Both the position numbers and the translations under genes were made by a program. From contig JBBRTI010000002.1 in NCBI GenBank assembly GCA_038244585.1, positions 1-64,000 on the forward strand: DNA of 64,000 nucleotides, in the 5' to 3' direction. Position 1 is the stretch's first letter; every line of letters starts with the position of its first letter. The DNA is from UBA4664 sp038244585 (lineage in GTDB: Bacteria; Patescibacteriota; Saccharimonadia; UBA4664). This document shows, in pieces, positions 39,960 to 48,109 of the stretch. The notes under the pieces were generated by a model. That model saw only the letters and a program-made list of their open reading frames with translations, was not told where the DNA came from and made no database searches.

Positions 39960-41636
39960 ATGAAAGCCCGGCTAAAATCGCCTTATCCCAGACCGCCTCA
40001 GTTTAACCGTGGGCGAAATTTTGAGTCGTCAACCCGCGTGTTGCGATGGATCTCACTGGGACTTGTAATCCTGACCTATCCGTTCGATCAGCAGTATAGC
40101 CTGGTTGTCTTCACCCTTCTCGTTTTGATGGCGGGTTTTAACTTGCTGACATATCTGCCGGCTTTCAATCGCAAGCGTGAGCAGGGCGTTTCAGGCCTCA
40201 ACTCACTCGCAGTCGACCATATCTTTGTCTTAGCCCTGGCGATGCTCAGCGGCGGACTTGCCAGCCCCTATTACCCGCTCTTCTTCATTCTTATTATTGG
40301 CGTCATTATTCTTTACGGTGTAGCCGGTCTGGCTTTCGCATTGGCATCACAGGTAATTGTCAGTGTAATCCTGTTGGTGGTGCCAATCGAACCGCTCGCC
40401 CAGCCGGCTGCGGCCGACATCCAATTTATTATCAAGCTTATTTTTGTGGTGGTGTTTAGTATCATGGCGGCCCAATCAGTTCGTAGCCGCGACGAGGAGA
40501 CTTTACTTGAAAGCCGCTTTACCAGCCGCCTTGATGAACAGCGTCAGCGGCTGCTCGCCCTTATCAACTCGCTGTCCAGCGCTGTTCTGGCGATTGACCG
40601 TAACGGCAAGATATACCAATATAATGCCGCGGCGCTCGAGCTGCTTAATACTAACCGCGACATTAACGGGATGGAAGTGTCGGGCCTGCTCAAACTTCAC
40701 GATGAGAAATTTACCACTCTTGATTTGGACAAACTTATTAAAGACAGCAAAGGCGTAGTCAGCCGACAGGATTTGATATACGTGGCCGACGACGGATCCG
40801 AGATAAGCCTCGACCTGACTATCTCGCCAGTCCATTTGTCGGGTTTTATTGCCGATCATGACGATGCAGGCGGCTCGATGATCGTCTTCAGCGACATTAC
40901 CAAGCAGAAGTCTCTGGACGAGGAGCGCAATGAATTCATTTCGGTGACCTCACACGAGCTGCGCACGCCGCTGGCCATTGCCGAGGCCAACCTGTCGACG
41001 GCCATGCTGCCCGGTTACGCCAAAATCGAACCTAAAGCCATGAAGCTGCTGGAGCAATCGCATCAGAATATAATGTTTCTCAGCCAGCTGATTCAGGATC
41101 TCTCAAGCTTGTCGCGGGCCGAACGGAACGATATTAAGGTTGAGCGGACTCTGGTCAACGTATCCGAGATGGTCAATCAGCTGGCCACAGATTACAAGTC
41201 CTCGGCGGCCGAGAAAGGGCTCAAGCTTAAAGTGACGCTTGATCCTCAGGTCAAGACTATCCACACCAGCGAGCACGAGGTGCACGAGGTCCTGCAGAAC
41301 TTCCTAACTAATGCCATTAAATATACGCAGCACGGTTCGGTTACCTTAAGTCTGGAGCACCGCCCCGGAGCGGCTGTAGTCAGCGTCAAGGATACAGGGA
41401 TCGGTATTTCGGCCTCGGATAAAACTAAGGTTTTCCAGAAATTTTACCGTTCCGAAGATTACCGCACCCGCGAGACCGGCGGCACGGGTTTGGGACTGTA
41501 TATTACCAAGAAATTGGTCGAGCGAGCCGGTTTAGGTATGGATTTTACCTCTCGGCTGAACTATGGTTCAACCTTCCGTCTGATCATCCCGTATCATCCG
41601 CAGGACGATGCGACCCGGGTAATTTCGGCCGTTTGA
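39960..41636 (+). CDS. Membrane sensor histidine kinase (orphan)
   Basis: 558 residues: five to six membrane helices between about 28 and 175, a coiled linker, a PAS-like domain at about 190-310 (INSLSSAVLAIDRNGKIYQY), HisKA with the phospho-acceptor His in TSHELRTPLAIAEAN, and a catalytic HATPase domain (NFLTNAIKYT, DTGIGIS, GGTGLGLYITKKLVE). It would sense an envelope or membrane signal and phosphorylate a response regulator, but none is encoded nearby. The start follows a TATGCT box by 6 nt. Confidence 0.92.
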   Translation: MKARLKSPYPRPPQFNRGRNFESSTRVLRWISLGLVILTYPFDQQYSLVVFTLLVLMAGFNLLTYLPAFNRKREQGVSGLNSLAVDHIFVLALAMLSGGLASPYYPLFFILIIGVIILYGVAGLAFALASQVIVSVILLVVPIEPLAQPAAADIQFIIKLIFVVVFSIMAAQSVRSRDEETLLESRFTSRLDEQRQRLLALINSLSSAVLAIDRNGKIYQYNAAALELLNTNRDINGMEVSGLLKLHDEKFTTLDLDKLIKDSKGVVSRQDLIYVADDGSEISLDLTISPVHLSGFIADHDDAGGSMIVFSDITKQKSLDEERNEFISVTSHELRTPLAIAEANLSTAMLPGYAKIEPKAMKLLEQSHQNIMFLSQLIQDLSSLSRAERNDIKVERTLVNVSEMVNQLATDYKSSAAEKGLKLKVTLDPQVKTIHTSEHEVHEVLQNFLTNAIKYTQHGSVTLSLEHRPGAAVVSVKDTGIGISASDKTKVFQKFYRSEDYRTRETGGTGLGLYITKKLVERAGLGMDFTSRLNYGSTFRLIIPYHPQDDATRVISAV

Positions 41637-41685
41637 CTATAAAATAACCGTAAGCACATTGGAATTTAGACCGAACAATGCTTAA

Positions 41686-43161
41686 ATGAAGCTAATGGTT
41701 TGCCAAAATTGCCACTCACATGATGTCATCAAGGTTCAGGATCAGTTCTTCTGTGTGAACTGCGGCAACCTTGTTGCGCTGCCACAGCCCAAAGCTAAGG
41801 AGCCTATCCCGGTCGTAGTCCCCGAAGTCGAGGGTCTGCCTGAGGGCGTGACAATTCTGCCGATGGGGGATATGGTCGCTGCCGTCGTGGCCGGAAAGCC
41901 GGTTAAACGCAAGCGCCCAGGTCGTCCTAAAGCTACACGACTGGACCAGCCGGTGGCCTCGGGCGGTATGCGCGACATATCCGCCGGATTAGAGCCGTTA
42001 TTATCACCAGACAGCCCCGAAGCGGAGCCGACGTCTGAAATGGCTAAGGTTGGTGCTGTTTCCGTGCCGCAAGCCGTAGCCCCAACACCGTCGGTTTCGG
42101 GGCCGCACGGTTCACGCCGCCTTAACGACATTGCGCCGACCCGACACAAAGCACCCGCACCGAAGATTGAACAGCCTGCAAATAAAGAACATCAGCCCCA
42201 AGGCATGGTCTTTGGAGACCTGATTTCGTCCAGCCTGCGCGGCAGGTTTAACCCTACCCATTTTTGTCTGGCGCTGCTGCCGGCTATCCTGTTGGCGTTT
42301 GTCGGCGGTTTCGTCGTGCTGGCTTTGGCCGGCGACTACGCCAACGTGGGTCGCTTGGTGCCGCAGCGGTTGTTTCTGCCGGTGGGAGGAGAATTACTGA
42401 TTATTTCGGCCCTGTACTACGTCAGCCGCAGCTTCATGCATGGGGCCATCGTCTACGGAGCCGCTCGTCGAGCCGATCATCGCCCGGCATCCGTCGCTCG
42501 GTGGATAGACATGTCGGCCCGTAGCTTCGGCTCACGCCTGCGTCTTGACGTTTTGAATGGGCTGGCTCAGATGGCAGTTTTGGCGCTAGTCGGTTCGCTC
42601 GTGGTAACCGGCGGTATTCTCTGGCCCGTCCCGGCCTGGCTTCAATTGGGGCTCCTGTTCGTGGCCTTTTTCGCCCTGATGTATTTGCTGGCCGGGCTCA
42701 TGCTGGCCCAAGGTCTCGGTCATGTCGCAGTAACCCTGAGTACTATGAGCGCCCGTCAGGCGTTTGGCTTGGGTTGGCTGTTTTTCCGTCATCATTTCGA
42801 ACTTATCGGTCTTAAACTGCTGACTTTCGCCGTTGAGTTAATACTACTGGTCCCGGTCGCGGCAGCCGTAGCCGCCCTGATTGTTTTGGTGCCCGGCAAT
42901 CAAACCTGGCTGGTGGTAACAGGTTTGATTATTGGCGTCACCATTGCCGGCGCCTCCACTGGTGCGGCCTCGGCTTTGTGGTGGCAGGAGACCTATCGCA
43001 GGCTAGTTCACACCGACAGGCTAACCGAGGCCGTTACGCTGCTCACGGGGCGCAAGCTCACGTCCTCCACAGGGCGAACCGCCAATTGGATTGCAATTAT
43101 AATGTTGAGCCTTGCCGCTCTGGCCGCGGTTTGGCCGTGGTTGCCTCTGCCGACGCTGTAA
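41686..43161 (+). CDS. Zinc-ribbon polytopic membrane protein
   Basis: 491 residues. The N-terminus is a zinc ribbon with CQNC (6-9) and CVNC (23-26). A Pro/Ala-rich and basic linker (KRKRPGRPKATR looks like an AT-hook) runs to about 180, then five to six membrane helices fill the C-terminal half. No catalytic motif is seen and no family recognised. AACAAT ends about 6 nt before the ATG. It might link nucleic acid or protein binding to the membrane, but that is only suggested by the ribbon and basic linker. Confidence 0.65.
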   Translation: MKLMVCQNCHSHDVIKVQDQFFCVNCGNLVALPQPKAKEPIPVVVPEVEGLPEGVTILPMGDMVAAVVAGKPVKRKRPGRPKATRLDQPVASGGMRDISAGLEPLLSPDSPEAEPTSEMAKVGAVSVPQAVAPTPSVSGPHGSRRLNDIAPTRHKAPAPKIEQPANKEHQPQGMVFGDLISSSLRGRFNPTHFCLALLPAILLAFVGGFVVLALAGDYANVGRLVPQRLFLPVGGELLIISALYYVSRSFMHGAIVYGAARRADHRPASVARWIDMSARSFGSRLRLDVLNGLAQMAVLALVGSLVVTGGILWPVPAWLQLGLLFVAFFALMYLLAGLMLAQGLGHVAVTLSTMSARQAFGLGWLFFRHHFELIGLKLLTFAVELILLVPVAAAVAALIVLVPGNQTWLVVTGLIIGVTIAGASTGAASALWWQETYRRLVHTDRLTEAVTLLTGRKLTSSTGRTANWIAIIMLSLAALAAVWPWLPLPTL

Positions 43162-43174
43162 CTCGCACGTCTAT

Positions 43175-43226
43175 TTGACTTTTTCAGTAAAATGAGCGAT
43201 ATTTAATGGCAAAGCCCCGGGGCTTT
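43175..43226 (+). promoter_or_regulatory. secE operon promoter and 5' hairpin
   Basis: TTGACT at 43175-43180, 17-nt spacer, GATATT at 43198-43203. AAAGCCCCGGGGCTTT at 43211-43226 is a perfect palindrome that begins at the predicted start of transcription and is followed by an AT-rich stretch. It may also end the upstream gene. Confidence 0.5.
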
Positions 43227-43273
43227 ATTAATTTTACGCGCCGGCTTTTGTCTCAAGAGGAACCACTACCAGA

Positions 43274-43462
43274 ATGAAACCGTTAATAAACTATCTGCAG
43301 GCTTCACAATCGGAACTCGCCAAGGTGTCATGGCCCAATCGGTCTCAGACCATCCGTCTGACCGGACTTGTCATTCTCTTCTCACTGGCGTTCGCGGCTG
43401 TGCTTGGTGGTATCGACTTCATTTTTGCGACGATACTCCAAAAAGTAATTTTAAAAGGGTAA
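43274..43462 (+). CDS. secE: Preprotein translocase subunit SecE
   Basis: A 62-residue single-helix SecE, part of the SecYEG channel. The family block ELAKVSWPNRSQTIRLT is followed by the membrane helix (about 28-50). AAGAGGA precedes the ATG. It lies 3 nt upstream of nusG, the usual secE-nusG-rplK-rplA order. Confidence 0.95.
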   Translation: MKPLINYLQASQSELAKVSWPNRSQTIRLTGLVILFSLAFAAVLGGIDFIFATILQKVILKG

Positions 43463-43465
43463 ATT

Positions 43466-44005
43466 ATGGCCGATCAGACCAAGACCAACCACTGGTACGT
43501 AATCCACACCTATTCCGGGTATGAAGACCGCGTTGCCGAGAATCTGCGCCAGCGCATCGAGACCATGAATATGGCCGATAAGATTTTTGATGTCATCGTT
43601 CCGAAAGAGAACCAGATTGAAATCAAGAACGGCCGCCGCCGCATCGTCGAGCGCCGTATCTTCCCGGGCTACGTCCTGGTTCAAATGGATGTCACTGAGG
43701 ATTCCTGGTACGTCGTCCGTAACACCCCTAACGTCACTGGTTTCGTCGGGTCCGGTACCACTCCGACTCCGATCAGACAAGATGAGGTTCGCCACATCCA
43801 GAAGCGCATGGGCGTTGAGGAGCCAAAGTTCAAAATCGACTTCCAGACCGGCGAGAGCATCAATATCATCGACGGACCGTTCAAAGGTTTTGACGGTATG
43901 GTCCATGAGATCGACGAGAATAAAGGCAAGATCAAGGTCCTGGTCAATATGTTCGGCCGCGAAACACCGGTCGAGCTGGACAGCCTACAAGTCAAGAAAA
44001 TCTAA
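43466..44005 (+). CDS. nusG: Transcription antitermination factor NusG
   Basis: A 179-residue NusG that binds RNA polymerase and couples it to ribosomes or Rho. The NGN domain starts HWYVIHTYSGYEDRVAENL and contains RRIFPGYVLVQM; the KOW domain is at the C-terminus (INIIDGPFKGFDGMVHEID). Length and both domains are normal. AAAGGG precedes the ATG. Confidence 0.97.
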   Translation: MADQTKTNHWYVIHTYSGYEDRVAENLRQRIETMNMADKIFDVIVPKENQIEIKNGRRRIVERRIFPGYVLVQMDVTEDSWYVVRNTPNVTGFVGSGTTPTPIRQDEVRHIQKRMGVEEPKFKIDFQTGESINIIDGPFKGFDGMVHEIDENKGKIKVLVNMFGRETPVELDSLQVKKI

Positions 44006-44021
44006 CGAATTAATAACATGT

Positions 44022-44050
44022 GTGGGAGGCCGAAAGGCCGCTGGCACCAC
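44022..44050 (+). promoter_or_regulatory. L1-binding-site-like hairpin before rplK
   Basis: GTGG at the left and CCAC at the right close a bulged stem, with GGCC-GAAA-GGCC on top and CGCTGGCA on the 3' side. AAGGAG follows directly. The shape and the near-identical copy before rplA suggest autoregulation by ribosomal protein L1. Confidence 0.65.
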
Positions 44051-44062
44051 AAGGAGTAAATT

Positions 44063-44494
44063 ATGGCACAAGTAAAACCAGTCAAGGGTGTAATCAAGTT
44101 CCGCGTTGCCGCGGGCAAGGCTACCCCGGCACCGCCAGTGGGTTCGACCCTGGGTGCGAACGGCGTCAATATGATGGATTTCATCAACACCTTCAACGAT
44201 GCTACCCGTGAGTTGGGCGACCAGCTGCTAAGCGTCAAAGTAACTATTTTCGAAGACCGCACTTTTACCTTTACCTACAAGGGCGAAACCGGTGCCAGCC
44301 TTATCCGTAAGGCCGCCGGTATCGATAAAGGCTCCGGTGTCCCGAACAAGACCAAAGTCGGCACGCTGACTAAGGTTCAGGTTCGTGAACTTGCCGAGCT
44401 CAAGATGAAGGACATGAACGCCAACACCATTGAAGCCGCTGAGAAGATCATTGCCGGACAGGCCCGTTCAATGGGCATCGAAGTCGCCGAGTAA
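44063..44494 (+). CDS. rplK: 50S ribosomal protein L11
   Basis: A 143-residue L11 that binds 23S rRNA at the GTPase-associated centre. Signature regions are KFRVAAGKATPAPPVGSTLG at the N-terminus and VRELAELKMKDMNANTIEAA near the end. AAGGAG lies behind the L1-type hairpin. Downstream, a second hairpin copy precedes rplA. Confidence 0.97.
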   Translation: MAQVKPVKGVIKFRVAAGKATPAPPVGSTLGANGVNMMDFINTFNDATRELGDQLLSVKVTIFEDRTFTFTYKGETGASLIRKAAGIDKGSGVPNKTKVGTLTKVQVRELAELKMKDMNANTIEAAEKIIAGQARSMGIEVAE

Positions 44495-44523
44495 CTTACT
44501 CGTCCGCATCTGCATAAATAACC

Positions 44524-44550
44524 GTGGGAGCCGTAAGGCGCTAGCACCAC
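44524..44550 (+). promoter_or_regulatory. Second L1-binding-site-like hairpin, before rplA
   Basis: GTGGGAG...CGCTAGCACCACAAGGAG matches the element at 44022-44050 except for a shorter inner stem (CCGTAAGG). Compensated changes in the inner stem support a conserved RNA structure. Confidence 0.65.
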
Positions 44551-44562
44551 AAGGAGAATGAA

Positions 44563-45582
44563 ATGGCCCAAGCTAAGAAATCCAAAAAAGAAGTAGCCGC
44601 CGTCGATGAGACCCAGGCTGAAGTAGAAGAGGTCCGCGAGGATTCTTCGGAAGTAACTCTGCCGGACGAGTCCGCGCGTGATGAGCGCGAGCCGGATATC
44701 GAGCCGATCGACGCTGACGACGCCGACTTAAAAACCACTAAGTCCGGAAAGCGCAGCGCCAAGGCTTTGCGTGAAGCTGCCGAGGAAGAGGCCCGCCTAG
44801 CCGCCAAGGAAGAGCGTACCGAGGCTCCTGAAGAGCCCAAGGCACCAAAGCGCCAGACGGCCAATCCGCTGCACATGCACGGCAAGAAGTATCGCGCTGC
44901 TCTCGAGCAGGTCGATCGCACCAAGCTTTACGGCTTCGAAGAGGCCCTAGCTCTGGCCGTTAAAACTGCCACGACCAAGTTTGACAGTTCGGTTGAACTG
45001 CACATCAACTTAGGTGTCGACCCGCGCCAAGCCGACCAGATGGTTCGTGGAACCGTCGTCCTGCCACACGGCACCGGTAAGACCATCCGTATAGCCGTCT
45101 TCGCCGAAGGGGCGCAGGCTGAAGCCGCTACTGCCGCCGGCGCCGACCTCGTCGGCACCGACAAACTGTTGGCCGACATTGAGAAGGGCAAACTGGAATT
45201 CGACATGCTAATCGCCACCCCCGACAAGATGGCCACGCTCGGACGTGTTGCTAAGGTCCTGGGACCGCGCGGCCTCATGCCGAACCCCAAGAGCGGTACC
45301 GTCACGCCGGACGTCGCCAAGGCCGTCACCGACGCCAAGCGCGGTAAGGTTGAGTTCCGTATCGACAAGCAGGCCATCATCCACCAGGCCGTCGGTAAGG
45401 TCTCGTTCAGCCAGGCCAACCTAGAGGAAAACGCCAAGACTCTTCTCTCGGCAGTCCTCAAGGCCAAGCCCAGCTCCACCAAGGGAACCTACATCAAGGC
45501 CATTGCTGTAACTACGTCCATGGGCCCTGGAATCAAGGTGGACGCTCCGGCTACCACCGCCGCTATCTCCGGCAAGAAATAG
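44563..45582 (+). CDS. rplA: 50S ribosomal protein L1 with a long N-terminal extension
   Basis: The last 230 residues are a complete L1 (MHGKKYRAALEQVDRTKLY, LGPRGLMPNPKSGTV, GKVEFRIDKQAIIHQAVG). In front lie about 103 extra residues, rich in Glu, Asp, Lys and Ala, with no hydrophobic stretch. The extension is real because AAGGAG and the L1-type hairpin stand before the far upstream ATG. L1 forms the L1 stalk and represses its own operon. A terminator follows. Confidence 0.95.
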   Translation: MAQAKKSKKEVAAVDETQAEVEEVREDSSEVTLPDESARDEREPDIEPIDADDADLKTTKSGKRSAKALREAAEEEARLAAKEERTEAPEEPKAPKRQTANPLHMHGKKYRAALEQVDRTKLYGFEEALALAVKTATTKFDSSVELHINLGVDPRQADQMVRGTVVLPHGTGKTIRIAVFAEGAQAEAATAAGADLVGTDKLLADIEKGKLEFDMLIATPDKMATLGRVAKVLGPRGLMPNPKSGTVTPDVAKAVTDAKRGKVEFRIDKQAIIHQAVGKVSFSQANLEENAKTLLSAVLKAKPSSTKGTYIKAIAVTTSMGPGIKVDAPATTAAISGKK

Positions 45583-45594
45583 ACCATAGTCTAA

Positions 45595-45625
45595 AAAGAC
45601 CGGCCGCTGTCAGCGGCCGGTCTTT
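45595..45625 (+). terminator. Strong terminator of the secE-rplA operon
   Basis: AAAGACCGGCCGCTG pairs perfectly with CAGCGGCCGGTCTTT around a 1-2 nt apex. Confidence 0.92.
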
Positions 45626-45688
45626 GCGTATTACCAGATATCATGATACTAATGGTATACGATTTTTCCTGCGTTCTAAGGGGCTACC

Positions 45689-46096
45689 TTGGCCACACTC
45701 AAGGGCTATATCGCCTGTCAAATACAAATTCCGGCCGGCCCACCAGAATCATCGGGTATAGATCAACAAATCATTTCCGTGAAGTTGGACTGTGGCGACC
45801 CTGTCGATCCATTCAGGGTGCACGCGTTCAGCCTCACGTTCGACAAAGCTCGGTTAAGGTCGAGCAGATCGTGGGACCGCCCAGGTGATCTCAGCCCACG
45901 ACGCACAGGTATAGGATATGTGGCGGTGACGATTAGGCAGCGCCTGAGTGGCGGCAGGTATATTGTTGAGCTGCCGACAACCCATCGACCGACCCGGATT
46001 GTCGTTCCGGCCCCGTGTATCATCCGGGACGCAGCTACGCGCGATGCCCGTCTGGCTCATGCTTACGCCAACCAGCGCCTTGGCAGCTCAATCTAG
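45689..46096 (+). CDS. Hypothetical protein, 135 residues
   Basis: Starts at TTG, with AAGGGG at 45677-45682 and a good 6-nt spacer. The protein is soluble, beta-rich and basic (ATLKGYIACQIQIPAGPP, GYVAVTIRQRLSGGRYIVEL) with three Cys. A strong terminator 6 nt after the stop supports the gene. No family recognised. Confidence 0.55.
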   Translation: MATLKGYIACQIQIPAGPPESSGIDQQIISVKLDCGDPVDPFRVHAFSLTFDKARLRSSRSWDRPGDLSPRRTGIGYVAVTIRQRLSGGRYIVELPTTHRPTRIVVPAPCIIRDAATRDARLAHAYANQRLGSSI

Positions 46097-46101
46097 CCCG
46101 C

Positions 46102-46127
46102 AGCCGGATCATCTGATCCGGCTTTTT
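46102..46127 (+). terminator. Intrinsic terminator
   Basis: AGCCGGATCA at 46102-46111 pairs with TGATCCGGCT at 46114-46123, followed by TTTTT. Confidence 0.9.
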
Positions 46128-46184
46128 CCTTGGCCGTGGTATCATCGGACGCAAGGTGAGTGTTCTTCGACAGATTGGAAAGTC

Positions 46185-46787
46185 ATGACCGTCAACCAAG
46201 GTATCTTCGGAGATAAATCAAATTTTGATGATCGTTTCGTTCCCGATTACGGCCGCCTGGCCGAAATGAGTATGGCACTCAAAGGCCTCGGCGCCAGTGT
46301 GGTCCTAACTTCAGGCTCGTTCGACCTGGTTCATGAGGGTCATGCATTGTACTTGGAAGCAGCCAAAAGTTTTGGCAGTCTGCTGATAGTCGGTGTTGAT
46401 AGTGACATCAAGATTCGGGAGCGTAAGGGACCTGACCGACCGATTGTACCCGAAATGGAGCGGCTGAGAATGCTGACCCATTTCCGGCCAGTCGATATCG
46501 TGACGCTAAAGCCACCGGGCGATACAAAATGGGAGCTCATCAAAGTAATTAGGCCTGACGTACTGATTGCGACCGTCGAGACCTACAGCGATGACGACAT
46601 CGCCGAGCTTGAGGGCAACTATTGCGGCAGAGTTCAAGTAATGGAGCGGATGGCAACGACCACCACTTCTGCCCGTCTTCGTGAGCTCAATATGTCGCTG
46701 GCCGAGCGTTTCACTTTGGCTGTCAACCAGGCTCTGCCAGGTATCGTGTCAAACGTACTCGAGCCAAAGGGGCAAACAAATGTCTAA
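46185..46787 (+). CDS. Nucleotidyltransferase (cytidylyltransferase-like)
   Basis: 200 residues with a Rossmann-like nucleotidyltransferase core: SVVLTSGSFDLVHEGHALYL contains the HxGH signature, and LLIVGVDSDIKIRERKGPDR and MATTTTSARLREL match the later motifs seen in RfaE/HldE C-terminal and glycerol-3-phosphate cytidylyltransferase relatives. It transfers a nucleotidyl group to a phosphorylated substrate that I cannot name. ATG 46185 has GGAAAG upstream. It overlaps the deaminase gene by 8 nt, so the two probably act together. Confidence 0.82.
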   Translation: MTVNQGIFGDKSNFDDRFVPDYGRLAEMSMALKGLGASVVLTSGSFDLVHEGHALYLEAAKSFGSLLIVGVDSDIKIRERKGPDRPIVPEMERLRMLTHFRPVDIVTLKPPGDTKWELIKVIRPDVLIATVETYSDDDIAELEGNYCGRVQVMERMATTTTSARLRELNMSLAERFTLAVNQALPGIVSNVLEPKGQTNV

Positions 46788-47619
46788 ACAGCTGTTGCTT
46801 TATGCACCTGTAGTGCATCGAGGCATCGAGGAATTCGTTGGCCGTCATCGTGATGCGGTGGAGGTTGAAATCATAGGCCTCAGTTTTCAGGCAGATTACC
46901 CGTGGATGAAGAAGGACGTACGTGCCGTCGATCCCCACGCGATCCTGGTAGATTTGGCCTCACGATTCAGGACGGTCAATTTCCGCATCGTCGAAACGAG
47001 CGTGCTGACGGCTCGAATCTTTGCCGATGTCTTGGTATTGCCCGACGATGACTTGAGTCGCAGTCTCGTGGAGAACTACAGGCTTGACCTGCCCGGACGG
47101 CGGGTTATATTTGAATCGGCCTGGCTGCGGTGGGACCGGACAGCTGCCTTGGCAGCTGAAACCGTCTCGCCAGACGAGGTGGTTTCATCCGACCAGTTTG
47201 ATCAAGAAACTATGCATGCGGCCATTGAACTCAGCACCCGGAGCTCCGATTGGTGGCGCCAGGTGGGGGCGATTGTCGTTCGCGGTCAAACCGTACTCTC
47301 CACGGCCAACAACCGGCATATCCCTACTGAATACACACCCTACATCGATGGTGATCCCCGTGGAATGTTTCATAGGGGGGAGCATCTGGAGCTGACAACG
47401 GCAATCCATGCGGAGGCGGCGTGTATCGCCTGGTGCGCCCGACATGGCCTGGCGACCCTGGAAGCGGCAATATATGTCACTACTTTCCCGTGCCCGGTGT
47501 GTGCTAGGTTGATTGCCGCCAGCGGAATCAGTAGCTGTTATTACCGGTCAGGCTACGCAGTGCTTGACGGAGTGAAAGTGCTCCGCGACGCTGGCGTATC
47601 CTTAATTCGAGTCCAATGA
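46780..47619 (+). CDS. Cytidine/dCMP deaminase-family protein with an N-terminal domain
   Basis: 279 residues. Residues about 155-279 form a zinc deaminase domain with the ligands in TTAIHAEAACIAWCARHG (HAE) and FPCPVCARL (PCxxC). Residues 1-140 form an unassigned alpha/beta domain with a nucleoside-transferase-like feel (VLPDDDLSRSLVENY, RRVIFESAWLRWDR). AAAGGGG precedes ATG 46780. The likely job is deaminating a cytosine nucleotide; with thyA two genes away, making dUMP for thymidylate synthesis is plausible but unproven. Confidence 0.8.
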   Translation: MSKQLLLYAPVVHRGIEEFVGRHRDAVEVEIIGLSFQADYPWMKKDVRAVDPHAILVDLASRFRTVNFRIVETSVLTARIFADVLVLPDDDLSRSLVENYRLDLPGRRVIFESAWLRWDRTAALAAETVSPDEVVSSDQFDQETMHAAIELSTRSSDWWRQVGAIVVRGQTVLSTANNRHIPTEYTPYIDGDPRGMFHRGEHLELTTAIHAEAACIAWCARHGLATLEAAIYVTTFPCPVCARLIAASGISSCYYRSGYAVLDGVKVLRDAGVSLIRVQ

Positions 47620-47623
47620 AATA

Positions 47624-47651
47624 CCCCCCGACTGCTCAGGCTGTCGGGGGG
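47624..47651. terminator. Hairpin between convergent genes
   Basis: CCCCCCGAC at 47624-47632 pairs with GTCGGGGGG at 47643-47651. It ends the deaminase transcript and overlaps the end of the HIT-family gene. Confidence 0.7.
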
Positions 47652-48094
47652 CTTATAATTGGCTTCGAGCTCAGTCGCATTCGAATCGGTGTGGTATCGG
47701 CGACGTCTGGATCGCCTTCGGCCAGATGGAAATGTAGATGGCGGATGGTGCCGCCCGTGAGTGCCGGATCGCCGTTGCGTGCGGCAAAACCATACCCGCT
47801 GGGGTGGTAGGTGGAGCGATGCCAGGCCAGAACCGCAGCCAAATCGGCGAGTTCCGACCCTGTGAGCGATGCCATGTCGTCGACGTGACGCTTAGGAGAG
47901 GCTACAACATGACTCTTGGTACCCCGATAGGGGTAATCGTTGGTGGCCACGATCCAATCCTTGGTTTCCAACAGAACGGAACGCCCCGCAAGGCCTTCGG
48001 CGCAGAAAAAACATATCTCACTAGCCTCAAGCTCCCGCATTCGCTCGCGCTGAGAATCATGTCGGGCGTTACCTAGGTAATACAGATTTGTCAT
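47636..48094 (-). CDS. HIT-family hydrolase
   Basis: 152 residues with the histidine triad in GGTIRHLHFHLAEGD, close to the HxHxH active site of HIT nucleotide hydrolases, and CFFCAEG plus a FRxK-type KSHVVASPKRHVDDM upstream. It should cleave nucleoside phosphoramidates or dinucleotides in the cytoplasm. It is the second gene of the thyA unit on the minus strand, 15 nt after the thyA stop; TTGTCATG-type spacing shows a modest ribosome binding site. Confidence 0.85.
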   Translation of the reverse strand: MTNLYYLGNARHDSQRERMRELEASEICFFCAEGLAGRSVLLETKDWIVATNDYPYRGTKSHVVASPKRHVDDMASLTGSELADLAAVLAWHRSTYHPSGYGFAARNGDPALTGGTIRHLHFHLAEGDPDVADTTPIRMRLSSKPIISPPTA

Positions 48095-48109
48095 TACCAG
48101 TCCTTCTTG

